DNA of 64,000 bases from Gemella haemolysans (GTDB taxonomy: Bacteria; Bacillota; Bacilli; Staphylococcales; Gemellaceae). The notes beneath the pieces were generated by a model. That model made no database searches and had not been told where the DNA came from. It saw nothing but the letters and a program-made list of their open reading frames with translations. A program made the position numbers and the translations under genes. How positions within the stretch are numbered: position 1 is the stretch's first letter; each line of letters begins with the position of its first letter. The stretch covers positions 186,001-250,000 of the forward strand of contig NZ_CP050965.1 of the NCBI RefSeq assembly GCF_012273215.1. Direction: 5' to 3'. Shown in pieces: positions 43,161 to 52,504 of the stretch.

Positions 43161-43904
43161 TTATTTCACAGTGTATTTTCCTGTTTTGTAGTCTATAGTT
43201 ACTCCTTTTTGGAAGTTTGGTAAAAATACATTATATTTTACACTCTTACCGTTATCTTCAACAGACATTGCTTCCATTATTACCCCTTGTGCTACAAGAT
43301 CATCACCTTTGAATACTGGAGTTACACGGTAACGAACATGTTTTTTGGACTTTTTAACGTAGTCAGCAACTTCATTTTCAAAAGGAATCATATTAAGATT
43401 CATAAATCTTGTACCAGTCATTAAGTTTTTATCATTATCATTTTCTCCAGCAAGTTGGAAAGCGATAAGATGTGATCTATCGTAAACGTGAGTTCCACGG
43501 TTACTTTGCCATCCGCTAGGACGAACGTGAGCAATCTCTTCACGTTTATCTGTCGGCATTAAATCAATACCGATAATTCCGTTTGCTTGGCCAACACGAC
43601 CAAGTTTATCAAGTGGACTGTAATTTTCAAAAGATGTTGTAGAAAGATCTTCTTTAGCAAAATACGGATTATTGTTGTTTAATACCTTATATTTATTATT
43701 ATCAGTTGCTTCACTTTCCTTTGGAGCAGATAAAGAGTTTAATACATCATCAGGTATTTTTGAAACACTTGTAAATGTTGTAGTATTTGAATTTTTATTT
43801 GATGATTTATTAGTATAGTAAGTTATAGCTAATGCAGCTAGAACAACTATAGCGATAGAAATAATTGAAAATAATGAAAATTGTTGTTTTTTTCTCTTTG
43901 CCAT
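43161..43904 (-). CDS. endA: DNA/RNA non-specific endonuclease, EndA type
   Basis: Surface or secreted nuclease related to pneumococcal EndA (DNA entry in transformation and breakdown of neutrophil DNA traps). 247 residues: one N-terminal signal-anchor helix (about 9-29), a Ser/Thr/Asn-rich linker to about 75, then the beta-beta-alpha-metal nuclease. The catalytic motif is DRSHLIAFQL with His145 (the DRGH motif of the family, here DRSH), followed by NDNDKNLMTGTRFMN carrying the metal-binding Asn. The ribosome site is AAGGAGGC. It is flanked by a terminator and by copy B of the intergenic repeat. Confidence 0.9.
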   Translation of the reverse strand: MAKRKKQQFSLFSIISIAIVVLAALAITYYTNKSSNKNSNTTTFTSVSKIPDDVLNSLSAPKESEATDNNKYKVLNNNNPYFAKEDLSTTSFENYSPLDKLGRVGQANGIIGIDLMPTDKREEIAHVRPSGWQSNRGTHVYDRSHLIAFQLAGENDNDKNLMTGTRFMNLNMIPFENEVADYVKKSKKHVRYRVTPVFKGDDLVAQGVIMEAMSVEDNGKSVKYNVFLPNFQKGVTIDYKTGKYTVK

Positions 43905-43943
43905 ATGGCCTCCTTATTTTTATAGTATGTTAAATAACTAAGA

Positions 43944-44117
43944 GGGAGTGACTCAAAAATCGTGATTTCGTAGAAATCGATTTTGTCGAGTCACCCCCGC
44001 ACAGTTTATTAGATATCTAAAAAGCTTTTATAAAGCGACTTTAGATATCAATAAACCACTGCGTCTATGAGTTCTCATAGACACTTTGTTAAATTTTATG
44101 ATTTTTGGGTCAGCCCC
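43944..44117 (-). repeat. Intergenic hairpin repeat, copy B
   Basis: A 174-bp copy on the minus strand, 14 bp after trpS. Read on that strand it starts GGGGCTGACCC, then has TATGAGAACTCATA, the CAGTGGTTTATTGATATCT / AGATATCTAATAAACTG arms, and the terminal stem GGGGGTGACTCG / CGAGTCAC... ending GAGTCACTCCC. It is nearly identical to copy A over long runs. Confidence 0.85.
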
Positions 44118-44131
44118 AAAAATTAATTTTA

Positions 44132-45145
44132 TTATTTGAAATAATTAATACCCATTGCATCTTTTACTTCATCTAAAGTAGCAGCTGCAACTCTTTCAGC
44201 CTTTTCACTTCCAGCTTTAAGCATTCTATAAACTTCTGCTTTGTCTTTTGCAAATTCTTCACGACGTTCTCTGATAGGACGTAGGTAATCTTGCATTACA
44301 TCATTTAAACGACGTTTAAGTTTCATATCACCAAGTCCACCACGAGAGTAGTGTTCTTTAAGCTCTACAACTTCATCAGTACGAGAATCAAAAATATCAA
44401 GGTATGTAAATACTACATTTCCTTCTACTTGACCTGGATCTTCAATCTTGATGTGATTTGGATCAGTGTACATCTTCATGATTTTAGCTTTAATGTTTTC
44501 TTCACTGTCACCTAAGTAAATACCATTATTTAAACTTTTACTCATCTTACCTTGTCCATCGATACCAACAAGTCGAGCATGATTTTTTGGTGGTAAAACA
44601 ATTTCTGGTAATACAAGAACTTCTTTGTTGTAAGTTCTATTAAAATCACGTACAATTTCACGAGTTTGTTCAAGCATTGGTTTTTGATCTTCTCCTACAG
44701 GTACGTGAGTTGCTTTGAACGCTGTAATATCAGCAGCTTGACTTACAGGATATGTGAAGAATCCGGCAGGGATACTTTCACCAAATTTCTTATCATTAAT
44801 TTCTTGTTTAACAGTAGGGTTACGGTGTAATCTTGAAACTGAAACTAGATTCATATAATACATGTATAATTCAGCAAGTTGAGGAATTTGTGATTGAATG
44901 AAAATAGTTGTCTTACTAGGATCAATTCCTACAGCAAGGTAATCAAGTGCAACTTCTGTTATATTTTCAATAACTTTCCCAGGATTATCAGCATTGTCAG
45001 TAAGTGCTTGTTGATCGGCGATCATTATAAATACTTCAGTATCATCTTCATTTTGTAAAGCTATACGATTTTTTAAAGAGCCAACATAGTGCCCTAAGTG
45101 AAGTTTACCAGTAGGTCTATCTCCAGTTAAAATAATTTTTGTCAT
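44132..45145 (-). CDS. trpS: Tryptophanyl-tRNA synthetase
   Basis: Class I synthetase charging tRNA-Trp. 337 residues with the HIGH-type motif [12 protein letters not shown] at the N-terminus, [14 protein letters not shown], and KMSKS in [15 protein letters not shown]. The length is normal. It is transcribed divergently from lplA. I found no T-box leader in the 177-bp intergenic gap, so it is probably not tRNA-Trp regulated. Followed by repeat copy B. Confidence 0.96.
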   Translation of the reverse strand: MTKIILTGDRPTGKLHLGHYVGSLKNRIALQNEDDTEVFIMIADQQALTDNADNPGKVIENITEVALDYLAVGIDPSKTTIFIQSQIPQLAELYMYYMNLVSVSRLHRNPTVKQEINDKKFGESIPAGFFTYPVSQAADITAFKATHVPVGEDQKPMLEQTREIVRDFNRTYNKEVLVLPEIVLPPKNHARLVGIDGQGKMSKSLNNGIYLGDSEENIKAKIMKMYTDPNHIKIEDPGQVEGNVVFTYLDIFDSRTDEVVELKEHYSRGGLGDMKLKRRLNDVMQDYLRPIRERREEFAKDKAEVYRMLKAGSEKAERVAAATLDEVKDAMGINYFK

Positions 45146-45322
45146 AAAATGGTAACTCCTTTAAAATAATTTTAATAGTTGTTTATAATTATACCATAAT
45201 CTAGAGAAAGTTTGTTTGAATTAGTATAAAAAATATTATTTTGAATAAAAATTTAGTGTTTTAGTTAGGAAAAGATGATATAATAAAAGATAAAGAAATA
45301 GTTAATTATTAAGGAGATTAAT

Positions 45323-46312
45323 ATGATATATATAGAATCAAAAAGTAATGATCCACGATACAATACAGCATTAGAGTTATATGCTTTTAATGAACTTGCA
45401 GAAAAAGATGATGTATTTATGTTATGGATTAATTCACCATGTATCGTTGTAGGTAAAAACCAAAACACAACTGAAGAAGTAAACCAAAAATTCTGTGATG
45501 ATAATGGAATTAAAATTGTTCGTCGTGTAAGTGGTGGTGGTGCAGTTTATCACGATTTAAATAACTTAAACTATACAATTATCTCTAATGGAAGAAGCGG
45601 AGAAGAATTCGACTTCAAATCATTCTCACAACCTGTACTTGATGCGTTAGATTCATTAGGAGTTAAAGCAGAATTTACTGGACGTAATGACCTAGAAATC
45701 GATGGACAAAAATTCTGTGGTAACGCACAATATGTACGCAATGGTCGTATTATGCACCATGGTTGCTTAATGTTTGATGTTAATACTTCAGTTTTAGCAG
45801 ATGCTTTAAAAGTTTCTAAAGATAAAATTGAATCAAAAGGTATTAAATCTGTACGTTCACGTGTTACAAACATTAAAGATCACCTTCCAAATCAAGATAT
45901 GACAGTTCAAGATTTCGTTGCTGCACTTAAAAAATATATGAGTGAAAAATATGAAATGACTGATTTTGTTGCAACTGAAGAAGATGAAGCTGCAATCTTA
46001 GCTATCCAAGAAGAAAAAAATAACTCTTGGGACTGGGTATATGGTAAAAATCCTGACTTTAATATTAAACGTAATAGAAGACTTAAAACTGGTAAAATTG
46101 AAGCTAATATCATGGTAGAACAAGGGGTTATTACTAATATCAAATTCTACGGAGACTTCTTCGGAGTAATGGATGTTGAAGATATCGCTAAAAAATTAGT
46201 AGGTGTAAAATACCAAAAAGAAGATGTTCAAAAAGTTTTAGAACAAATTGATATTAATTCATACTTCTTAGGAGCTACATTAGAAGAAGTAGTAGATATC
46301 TTAGTAGACTAA
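45323..46312 (+). CDS. lplA: Lipoate-protein ligase
   Basis: Attaches free lipoate to the Lys of lipoyl domains, using ATP. 329 residues with a two-domain LplA build: NDPRYNTALELYAFNEL, the lipoate loop RRVSGGGAVYHDLNNLNY, GRNDLEIDGQKFCGNAQ with the catalytic Lys region, and a C-terminal accessory domain. The likely targets are the two lipoyl domains of acoC and acoL 6-8 kb away. AAGGAG is eight bases before the ATG. No lipoate synthesis genes (lipA, lipB) are in the window, fitting scavenging. Confidence 0.94.
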   Translation: MIYIESKSNDPRYNTALELYAFNELAEKDDVFMLWINSPCIVVGKNQNTTEEVNQKFCDDNGIKIVRRVSGGGAVYHDLNNLNYTIISNGRSGEEFDFKSFSQPVLDALDSLGVKAEFTGRNDLEIDGQKFCGNAQYVRNGRIMHHGCLMFDVNTSVLADALKVSKDKIESKGIKSVRSRVTNIKDHLPNQDMTVQDFVAALKKYMSEKYEMTDFVATEEDEAAILAIQEEKNNSWDWVYGKNPDFNIKRNRRLKTGKIEANIMVEQGVITNIKFYGDFFGVMDVEDIAKKLVGVKYQKEDVQKVLEQIDINSYFLGATLEEVVDILVD

Positions 46313-46336
46313 TAAATAATATAGGAGTGAAGTATT

Positions 46337-46660
46337 ATGATAATTGCAACGACAAACTATATTCCAGGAATGGAAGTAGTAGAATATAAAGGTTTAACTA
46401 CAGGTGAAGTAGTAGCTGGAATTAATGTTATCAAAGATATAGGAGCAGGAATTCGAAACCTTTTTGGTGGAAGAGTTAAAGGGTATGAAGATGAAATTAT
46501 TCAAGCGAGAGCTGAAGCTTTAAAAGAGTTAGAAGCTCGTGCAGCTGCCATGGGAGCCAACGCTGTTATTGGAGTTAGAATTGATTTTGATGCCCTAGGA
46601 GGCGACGGTAATAATATGCTTTTAGTTACTGCTACAGGAACAGCAGTTGTAGTAAGATAA
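46337..46660 (+). CDS. YbjQ/DUF74 family protein
   Basis: 107 residues of the heavy-metal-binding-domain family YbjQ: IPGMEVVEYKGLTTGEVVAGIN, GAGIRNLFGGRVKGYEDEI, and AMGANAVIGVRIDFDALGG at the end. The family forms pentamers, and no reaction is established despite the metal-related name. It follows lplA by 24 bp with a TAGGAGTG site, so it may share the transcript. Confidence 0.9.
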   Translation: MIIATTNYIPGMEVVEYKGLTTGEVVAGINVIKDIGAGIRNLFGGRVKGYEDEIIQARAEALKELEARAAAMGANAVIGVRIDFDALGGDGNNMLLVTATGTAVVVR

Positions 46661-46758
46661 AATATATAAATATTAAAAATAAAATTAATAGCAATACTTT
46701 ATAAGATATTGTATAATATTAAACAGTTATTAAAATTTCAATAGAGAGGAAAAATATA

Positions 46759-47562
46759 ATGAAAAAAATATTTAATTTTAAAAAGATTTTCTCTATTTTA
46801 CTTTTAACAATCGCTCTAGTAGCATCAGCTGTATTTGTAGCTGGATGTAGTAGTGATAAAAGTTCAAGTTCGAGTTCTAGTTCATCAGATTCGACTTATA
46901 AAGTAAGTAAAGAAGATAAAGATTATTTATCAAAACGTTTTGCAGATTTAACTAAAACAAATAATGAAACTGTAGCATATGTTTATGCACCAGGAACAGA
47001 TTTAGATGAACCTGTAGTACAAACTAATGACAATGAAACATACTTAAATAAAACATTCGAAGGTGGGAATGTACCTTACCTTGGTACTGTATTTATGGAT
47101 ATGGACAACAAAAAAGATTTCCACGATAGATTAACTTGGTTATTCGGACACGCTCGTGGAAGTAAAGTTGGGGATCACCGTATGTTCAACGATGTTAACT
47201 ACTATGATAAACAAGAATATATGGATAAACACAAATACGTAGTAATTGAAACTCCAGAGAGAAAATACTACTATGAAGCAGCATTCTTAACAATCGTACC
47301 AGAAACAACTTCATTCTATCGTTTAGATTTTGAAAGTGATGAAGATTTCTTAAATCAATTAACTAACGTTAAAAAAGATGCAACAACTAAGAATGATAGT
47401 GTTCAACTTAAAGCTACAGACAAATACTTAGTATTATCTACTTGCCGTGAGGAAGATGAAACAATCAGATCTAATCTGTACTTACGTCAAATTCCAGATA
47501 ATGAGATGAGTGATTTTGAAGCTAAACATAAAGATGAATTAAAATATGTAGCTAAAAGATAA
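46759..47562 (+). CDS. srtB: Class B sortase with a lipoprotein signal
   Basis: Cysteine transpeptidase that links secreted proteins to peptidoglycan or pilins. 267 residues. The N-terminus is a lipoprotein signal: basic MKKIFNFKK, a hydrophobic stretch, and lipobox VAGC with Cys30. A Ser-rich linker (32-45) follows, then a sortase domain. Catalytic residues fit: His131 in WLFGHARGS, Cys219 in VLSTCREED, and Arg227 in TIRSNLYLRQ. The HARGSKVGDHRMF insert is class B-like. Most sortases use a plain signal anchor, so lipid anchoring is unusual. No sorting-signal (LPxTG/NPQTN) substrate lies nearby. Confidence 0.85.
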   Translation: MKKIFNFKKIFSILLLTIALVASAVFVAGCSSDKSSSSSSSSSDSTYKVSKEDKDYLSKRFADLTKTNNETVAYVYAPGTDLDEPVVQTNDNETYLNKTFEGGNVPYLGTVFMDMDNKKDFHDRLTWLFGHARGSKVGDHRMFNDVNYYDKQEYMDKHKYVVIETPERKYYYEAAFLTIVPETTSFYRLDFESDEDFLNQLTNVKKDATTKNDSVQLKATDKYLVLSTCREEDETIRSNLYLRQIPDNEMSDFEAKHKDELKYVAKR

Positions 47563-47572
47563 TAAATAATAA

Positions 47573-47607
47573 AAAGCAATCCAGTGATTTTAATCACTAG
47601 ATTGCTT
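47573..47607. terminator. Bidirectional terminator between srtB and MATE gene
   Basis: Stem AAAGCAATC-AGTGAT / ATCACT-GATTGCTTT with one unpaired base on each side and a four-base loop. Converging genes share it. Confidence 0.9.
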
Positions 47608-47611
47608 TCTT

Positions 47612-48994
47612 CTATTTAGTAACATTATGTTTAGGCATCATTTTAAATTCTCTAATCAAAAAGAATAGTGAAACTGAAATTGCACAAAGGTCAGTTACTG
47701 GAGTAGCATAGATTACTCCCTCAATCCCAAAGAAATGTGAAAGAATAAATAACATTGGTATTAGCACTATAAGTTGCTTAGTTAAGGCAATAGTAACTCC
47801 AATTTTTGGTTTTCCTATTGCAGAGAAGAAAGTAGAGCTTGAAATATGAATACCATTGATAAATGTAAATAACAAGAAGAATCTCATATACTTAACTGCA
47901 AACTCAAAGTAAAGTTCATTACCATTACCAAATAGACTAATAATTTGTTTAGGAAAAATCTCGAAGATTAAGAAGAATGTAATTGAGATAATCATTGCAT
48001 ATTTCATGGTATATCTCATTGTAGTACGAACTCTTTCGTACTTTTTAGCTCCGTAATTATATCCAAAAATTGGTTGAGCTCCTTGAATTAATCCAATAAT
48101 AATAGCTATAAATATTATATAAATTTTAGCTACGATTCCAGCTACAGCTATAGGAATATCATTCCCGTACACAGAATTAGTACCGTGAATATTTAATAAA
48201 TTGTTTGTTACTATTTGAGCTATCATATTAGAACCTTGGAAAACAAATGAAGGCATTCCAAATCCTGCAGCGACTTTTAATAAAGGTATCTTAGGTATGA
48301 AGTCTTGCTTAGTAAATTTAACACTTTTGAATTTTGGAAAATATAAAACAAGAATCAAAGCAGATAAGAATTGACTTATAACTGTAGCCCAAGCTGATCC
48401 AGCAATTCCCCAACCAAATCCAAAGATAAAGATTGGATTAAGAATAGTATTAAGTACTGCACCAAAAATAATGGCAAACATTGAATATTTTGGACTATTA
48501 TCCGAACGAACAATAGGATTAGTACTAATAGAAATTAGTAAGAATGGAATCCCTAAAGAAGTAATTCCAGCGAATGTCATTGCATATTCTAAAATTTCGT
48601 CTGTAGATCCAAATGCATACATAAGAGGTTTTAAAAATATATGTACTAGAATTGTGATAATAATACCTATAATAAATAATGAAGATACTGCAGTACCAAC
48701 TACGGACTTAGCTTTTTCAGGATTTCCTCTTCCTAATTCAAGATTAAAATTAGATGCTGCACCAATTCCTATCATTAATCCTATAGCTAAGCAAATAGTA
48801 GTAAGAGGGAAAGCGACATTTGTTGCTGCGTTACCTAAGTAACCAACACCTTGCCCTATAAAAATCTGGTCAATTACACTATACATCGCATTAATAATAT
48901 TCGCTGTAATAGCAGGCCATGCAAATGATATAAGTAATTTTTTAAGTGGTTTTGTTCCTAGTGGATTTTCTATATAATTTTGTGCTTTTTCCAT
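47612..48994 (-). CDS. MATE-family multidrug efflux transporter
   Basis: 460 residues with twelve predicted helices in two MATE halves (NPLGTKPLKKLLISFAWPAI start, QIFIGQGVGYLGNAATNVAF, GLIQGAQPIFGYNYGAKKYERV in the second half). These pumps expel drugs or cationic dyes by Na+ or H+ antiport. It is the second gene after a MarR-type regulator with a 12-bp gap, an arrangement matching mepR-mepA of Staphylococcus aureus. By analogy it may be induced by cationic antimicrobials; the substrate is not readable. Confidence 0.9.
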   Translation of the reverse strand: MEKAQNYIENPLGTKPLKKLLISFAWPAITANIINAMYSVIDQIFIGQGVGYLGNAATNVAFPLTTICLAIGLMIGIGAASNFNLELGRGNPEKAKSVVGTAVSSLFIIGIIITILVHIFLKPLMYAFGSTDEILEYAMTFAGITSLGIPFLLISISTNPIVRSDNSPKYSMFAIIFGAVLNTILNPIFIFGFGWGIAGSAWATVISQFLSALILVLYFPKFKSVKFTKQDFIPKIPLLKVAAGFGMPSFVFQGSNMIAQIVTNNLLNIHGTNSVYGNDIPIAVAGIVAKIYIIFIAIIIGLIQGAQPIFGYNYGAKKYERVRTTMRYTMKYAMIISITFFLIFEIFPKQIISLFGNGNELYFEFAVKYMRFFLLFTFINGIHISSSTFFSAIGKPKIGVTIALTKQLIVLIPMLFILSHFFGIEGVIYATPVTDLCAISVSLFFLIREFKMMPKHNVTK

Positions 48995-49006
48995 ATAATT
49001 TCCTCC

Positions 49007-49411
49007 TTAAGTTATTTTATTCAATAAAGAGAAGAAAATAGTAATTTCTTCTTCAGTTAAGTTTTTAAGAACTTCTTTTTCAGCTGTGTTTAACAGATGA
49101 GAGTACGTTGATAAAACTTCTTTTCCTACTTGTGTTAAATGTAAAGTATAAGAACGTCTATCTTTTACTCCACGTTTTCTAATAACAAAGTTCTGTTTTT
49201 CCAGTGCATCGATATTACGCCCAACAATATTTCTGTCTTTTCTATGTATTTCAGCAAGTTGAGCTTGAGTAACACCTTCATTTTCTGAAACGTAAATAAG
49301 AGTAATGAAATGTCCATGTGTAATACCAATCTCAGATAAAGGTTGTTTTGTATAATTTCTCATATTTTCTAAGAGTGTAATAAGTTTATAACCTAACGCA
49401 TCTTTTAACAT
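49007..49411 (-). CDS. MarR-family transcriptional regulator
   Basis: 134 residues, winged helix: LSEIGITHGHFITLIYVSEN, VTQAQLAEIHRKDRNIVGRNI (recognition helix region), and KQNFVIRKRGVKDRRSYTLHL with the typical wing DRR. It likely represses its own operon with the MATE pump and is released when a ligand binds. The promoter just upstream holds the perfect palindrome TAGTATACTA, a fitting operator. Nothing odd in length. Confidence 0.9.
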   Translation of the reverse strand: MLKDALGYKLITLLENMRNYTKQPLSEIGITHGHFITLIYVSENEGVTQAQLAEIHRKDRNIVGRNIDALEKQNFVIRKRGVKDRRSYTLHLTQVGKEVLSTYSHLLNTAEKEVLKNLTEEEITIFFSLLNKIT

Positions 49412-49443
49412 AAATTCACCACCTAAAATAATATAGCTAATAT

Positions 49444-49472
49444 ATTATATACCTAGTATACTATTTTGTCAA
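49444..49472 (-). promoter_or_regulatory. Promoter and candidate operator of the marR-MATE operon
   Basis: On the minus strand TTGACA (49472-49467) and TATAAT (49449-49444) are exactly 17 bp apart. The spacer contains the perfect ten-base palindrome TAGTATACTA at 49454-49463. A repressor bound there would cover both promoter boxes. Confidence 0.8.
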
Positions 49473-49485
49473 TGTAAAAAAGAAA

Positions 49486-49656
49486 GGGAGTGACTCAAAA
49501 ATCATGATTTCAAACAAGATTTTGTAGAGTCACCCCCGCACAGTTTATTAGATGTCTGAAAAGCTTTTTTAAAGCGAATTCAGATATTAATAAACCACTG
49601 CACCTATGAGGTTTCCTATAAATTTTGTTAAATTTTAGGACTTTTTGGTCATCACC
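49486..49656 (-). repeat. Intergenic hairpin repeat, copy C
   Basis: A 171-bp copy on the minus strand, 73 bp after pcp. Read on that strand it begins GGTGATGACCAAAAAGTCC and keeps the TTTATTAATATCTGAA / TTCAGACATCTAATAAACTG arms and the GGGGGTGACTCTA ... GAGTCACTCCC terminal stem. The TATGAG / CTCATA dyad is partly decayed. It also sits just upstream of the marR promoter. Confidence 0.85.
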
Positions 49657-49729
49657 TTTCTTTTCAGTGTTTTCTTATTATTGTTGAAAATTAGATTCTG
49701 TTTGAACTACTATAAATACATAGGGATAA

Positions 49730-50377
49730 TTAATGCTCTAACCCCCCCGTTATTTTTGTATCTTCTTTATCAAAGTAATTTACAGAAGTTTTTATAATAA
49801 TTTTTAAAGCTTGGATTATGTCTTCCTTTTTCATAAAAGGCATGTTGGGTTTATCTATAACCTGTTCTTTAATATATGGTATATGAATAAATCCAGCTTT
49901 AATATTTGGATATTTTTTTTTAGATAGGTATAAAGCCTCATACATAATATGATTACATACAAAAGTACCAGCAGTATTAGAAATTGCAGAAGGGATATTG
50001 TTTTTATTCAATTCATCAACAATTGCTTTTATTGGTAGTGTAGAAAAATATGCATTTTCTCCATCTTTTCGTATAGCTTCATCAATAGGACTATTTCCAA
50101 TATTATCTGGAATTCTAGCATCATCAATATTAATAGCGATACGTTCAGGTGTAATTTTACTTCTTCCGCCAGCTTGACCAACACAGATAACTATATTAGG
50201 AGAAAATGAGTCTATATTTTCTTCTAAAATACGTGAGCTATCTTTGAAGACTGTAGGTAGGGTAATTTTTTTTATTTCTATATTATCTATTACATCTGGT
50301 AAGCTATTAACACATAAACTAGAAGGATTAATACTCTCGCCACCAAATTTATCAAAACCAGTTATTAATACTCTCAT
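49730..50377 (-). CDS. pcp: Pyrrolidone-carboxylate peptidase
   Basis: Removes N-terminal pyroglutamate from peptides; cytosolic cysteine peptidase of family C15. 215 residues: [20 protein letters not shown] at the start, [20 protein letters not shown], and the catalytic [18 protein letters not shown] with the active Cys, then [12 protein letters not shown] with the catalytic His. Pcp activity is a classic test in identifying Gram-positive cocci. It has its own upstream region, and copy C of the repeat follows. Confidence 0.94.
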   Translation of the reverse strand: MRVLITGFDKFGGESINPSSLCVNSLPDVIDNIEIKKITLPTVFKDSSRILEENIDSFSPNIVICVGQAGGRSKITPERIAINIDDARIPDNIGNSPIDEAIRKDGENAYFSTLPIKAIVDELNKNNIPSAISNTAGTFVCNHIMYEALYLSKKKYPNIKAGFIHIPYIKEQVIDKPNMPFMKKEDIIQALKIIIKTSVNYFDKEDTKITGGLEH

Positions 50378-50605
50378 AAGGCACCTCGTAATATTTATAA
50401 AAAATATATTGTAATAATTAACTTAATAATATTCTAAGGTAAGTATTACATCTCAATTAATTAAATTTTTAAATTATACTAATTATAAAACAGTTTAGAT
50501 AATTTGAAAATAGTATTTTTGTAATTTTAGGGGATAAATTGTAAATCGCAGTAAAATAAATCATCAATTCCTTAGATCCGATTTTTCAGATTTTTGAGGA
50601 TTGAA
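50378..50605. other. AT-rich divergent region with an imperfect dyad
   Basis: About 230 bp between pcp and the ABC exporter promoter. It contains an imperfect inverted repeat around TCAATTCCTTAGATCC and GAGGATTGAATT (about 50563-50606) immediately ahead of the -35 of the exporter promoter. No gene was found. Confidence 0.4.
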
Positions 50606-50634
50606 TTTACATTATTCTGAAAAAATGATATAAT
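50606..50634 (+). promoter_or_regulatory. Promoter of ABC exporter
   Basis: TTTACA at 50606-50611 and TATAAT at 50629-50634 with a 17-bp spacer and an extended TG. About 110 bp separate it from the gene start. Confidence 0.75.
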
Positions 50635-50743
50635 CTATTTATTATCTAAGATGTATTTTGTAAAAAGATAAGTTTTACTTTATTGTTAGCTAGTAAAACA
50701 AGGATATGTGAAGTAATGTGTAGCAAGTGGGGAGGAGAAGTTT

Positions 50744-52360
50744 ATGTATCGTACAAAAAAATACTATGATAATAAGTTGTATATCGTTCAACTTATTACT
50801 ATAATTTCTATATTACTAAGAACTATAGTAAATTTAACATCAATTTTTATTATTCAAGTTATCTTAGATAGTTTGATATCTAAAGATTTTGAGAGAGTTT
50901 ATCATTTTGTTAAATACTTGATAGTAGTATTAGTATTTTATTTTTTATTGTTATTTCTTTCTCAATATTTTTTAAGAAAACTTTTCTTTCTTGGAAATTT
51001 TTCTGTTTTAGAGTATTTTTATGATAAGTTTTTAAAAAGTGAATATAATGATTTTAAAGAAGCAAAAAGTGGTGAAATATTATCTAAGTTAACGTCAGAT
51101 AGTATAAAGATATCAGATTGGTATTCTCAAGGTAAAGTTATTTTAGTAACGCAGTCTTTTATTTTGTTTTCTATATTGATGTTTATGTGTAGGTATAATG
51201 TTTCGATAACACTTATATTATTCTCTGTAATATTGGTATGTTTTTTTATTATAAAACAAATAAGTAAGAAGCTTTCGAATTGTATGAAGAGTGAACAGAA
51301 ATTATTAGGTGAAACTAATCAATATATACTTCAGTCAATATTAGGTTATTTTGATTTAAAACAATTAAACAAAGAACAGTACTTTATAGATTACCTTAAA
51401 GAGAACATTATAAATAAAAGAATAAAGGTCAATACTGATTTAGCAAAGTATTTTTCGCTATATGTAGGTATATCTGCTACTGTTGCATTTATACTACCTA
51501 TTGTCTCTCTATTACTTTCAGTGTATTTTATAATATATAAAGATTTTTCCGTAGGTTCGGCTATTGCAATATTTTCTACAGTTAGAATGTTAGATGAACC
51601 TATTAATTCTATATCAGATAAAATAACTGTTAGGCAGACTGCTCATAAGATAGAAAGTGAGTTGTCTAAGACTTTCAATAATAAAAGCAATGAAGAGAAA
51701 GAGCTATTAAAATTAAGTGAATTTAACAGTGTAAATGTTAATATATCTAATTTTTATTTTAAAGATAATCTGATTTTATCTGATTTTAGATTAGAAATTA
51801 ATAAGGGTGATTTTCTAGTTTTAAAAGGAAGAAGTGGTGTAGGAAAAACGACGGTATCTAATCTTATATTAAGAAACTTGCAAGAGGGTGCATATAAACT
51901 AGAGGGAGAAGTCTTAATTAATGAAAAAGATATATATAAGAATAATATACAAATTCTAGGAGAATTTTTAAAAGTAAATCAAGAACCATACATATATGAG
52001 GCTACAATAAGAGATAATATTCTCTTAGGTGATCCATATGAGGATAGACTTGATGAGATAGTTAGATTATTACATCTTCAAGAATTGATTGATAAACTAG
52101 GGTATAATTATTTATTGAAAGAAAATGGAAAAAACTTAAGTGGTGGAGAAAAGCAAAGATTAGAGTTGGCTAGAATATTAATAAGGAGACCTGAGTTCAT
52201 TATTTTGGATGAACCAACAAGTGCTATGAATACGAATTTGAGTGAAGTAATAGTAGAAAATATTTTTACCTACTTAAAAGAACATAATATTACAAGTTTG
52301 ATAATAACTCATAGTAAGGAATTTGATAAATTTGCTACAGACATTATAGAAATTAAATAG
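50744..52360 (+). CDS. ABC transporter, fused permease and ATPase (exporter half)
   Basis: 538 residues: a six-helix export membrane domain (1-300) and a nucleotide-binding domain. Walker A GRSGVGKTT is at 362-370; then come Q-loop VNQEPYIYEAT, signature LSGGEKQR, Walker B FIILDEPTS and H-loop IITHSKE. Such half-exporters work as homodimers or with a partner and move peptides, bacteriocins or lipids. No C39 peptidase domain and no precursor-peptide or partner gene was found beside it, so its cargo is unknown. Codon use is more AT-rich than in the neighbouring housekeeping genes, which could mean foreign origin. GGGGAGGAG precedes the ATG. Confidence 0.85.
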   Translation: MYRTKKYYDNKLYIVQLITIISILLRTIVNLTSIFIIQVILDSLISKDFERVYHFVKYLIVVLVFYFLLLFLSQYFLRKLFFLGNFSVLEYFYDKFLKSEYNDFKEAKSGEILSKLTSDSIKISDWYSQGKVILVTQSFILFSILMFMCRYNVSITLILFSVILVCFFIIKQISKKLSNCMKSEQKLLGETNQYILQSILGYFDLKQLNKEQYFIDYLKENIINKRIKVNTDLAKYFSLYVGISATVAFILPIVSLLLSVYFIIYKDFSVGSAIAIFSTVRMLDEPINSISDKITVRQTAHKIESELSKTFNNKSNEEKELLKLSEFNSVNVNISNFYFKDNLILSDFRLEINKGDFLVLKGRSGVGKTTVSNLILRNLQEGAYKLEGEVLINEKDIYKNNIQILGEFLKVNQEPYIYEATIRDNILLGDPYEDRLDEIVRLLHLQELIDKLGYNYLLKENGKNLSGGEKQRLELARILIRRPEFIILDEPTSAMNTNLSEVIVENIFTYLKEHNITSLIITHSKEFDKFATDIIEIK

Positions 52361-52428
52361 AATTAAGAATAATATTATAAAAAATTACCGCTGATAAGTA
52401 GTACTTATACATGAAGTTAGATACTAGT

Positions 52429-52486
52429 GACTTAGGATTTTGATTTTATAAAAATTAATTTTCCTAAGTCTTTCTTTGTTTTTTTA
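52429..52486 (+). terminator. Terminator after ABC exporter
   Basis: Stem GACTTAGGA (52429-52437) / TTCCTAAGTC (52461-52470), with a partly self-complementary interior, followed by TTTCTTTGTTTTTTT. The layout resembles the 3' hairpin of the repeat family. Confidence 0.8.
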
Positions 52487-52504
52487 TAAGATATATTTTG
52501 AAGA

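Noticed and set aside
45146..45322. Possible tryptophan T-box before trpS
   Set aside because: The divergent gap is only 177 bp and lacks the T-box sequence and any terminator.
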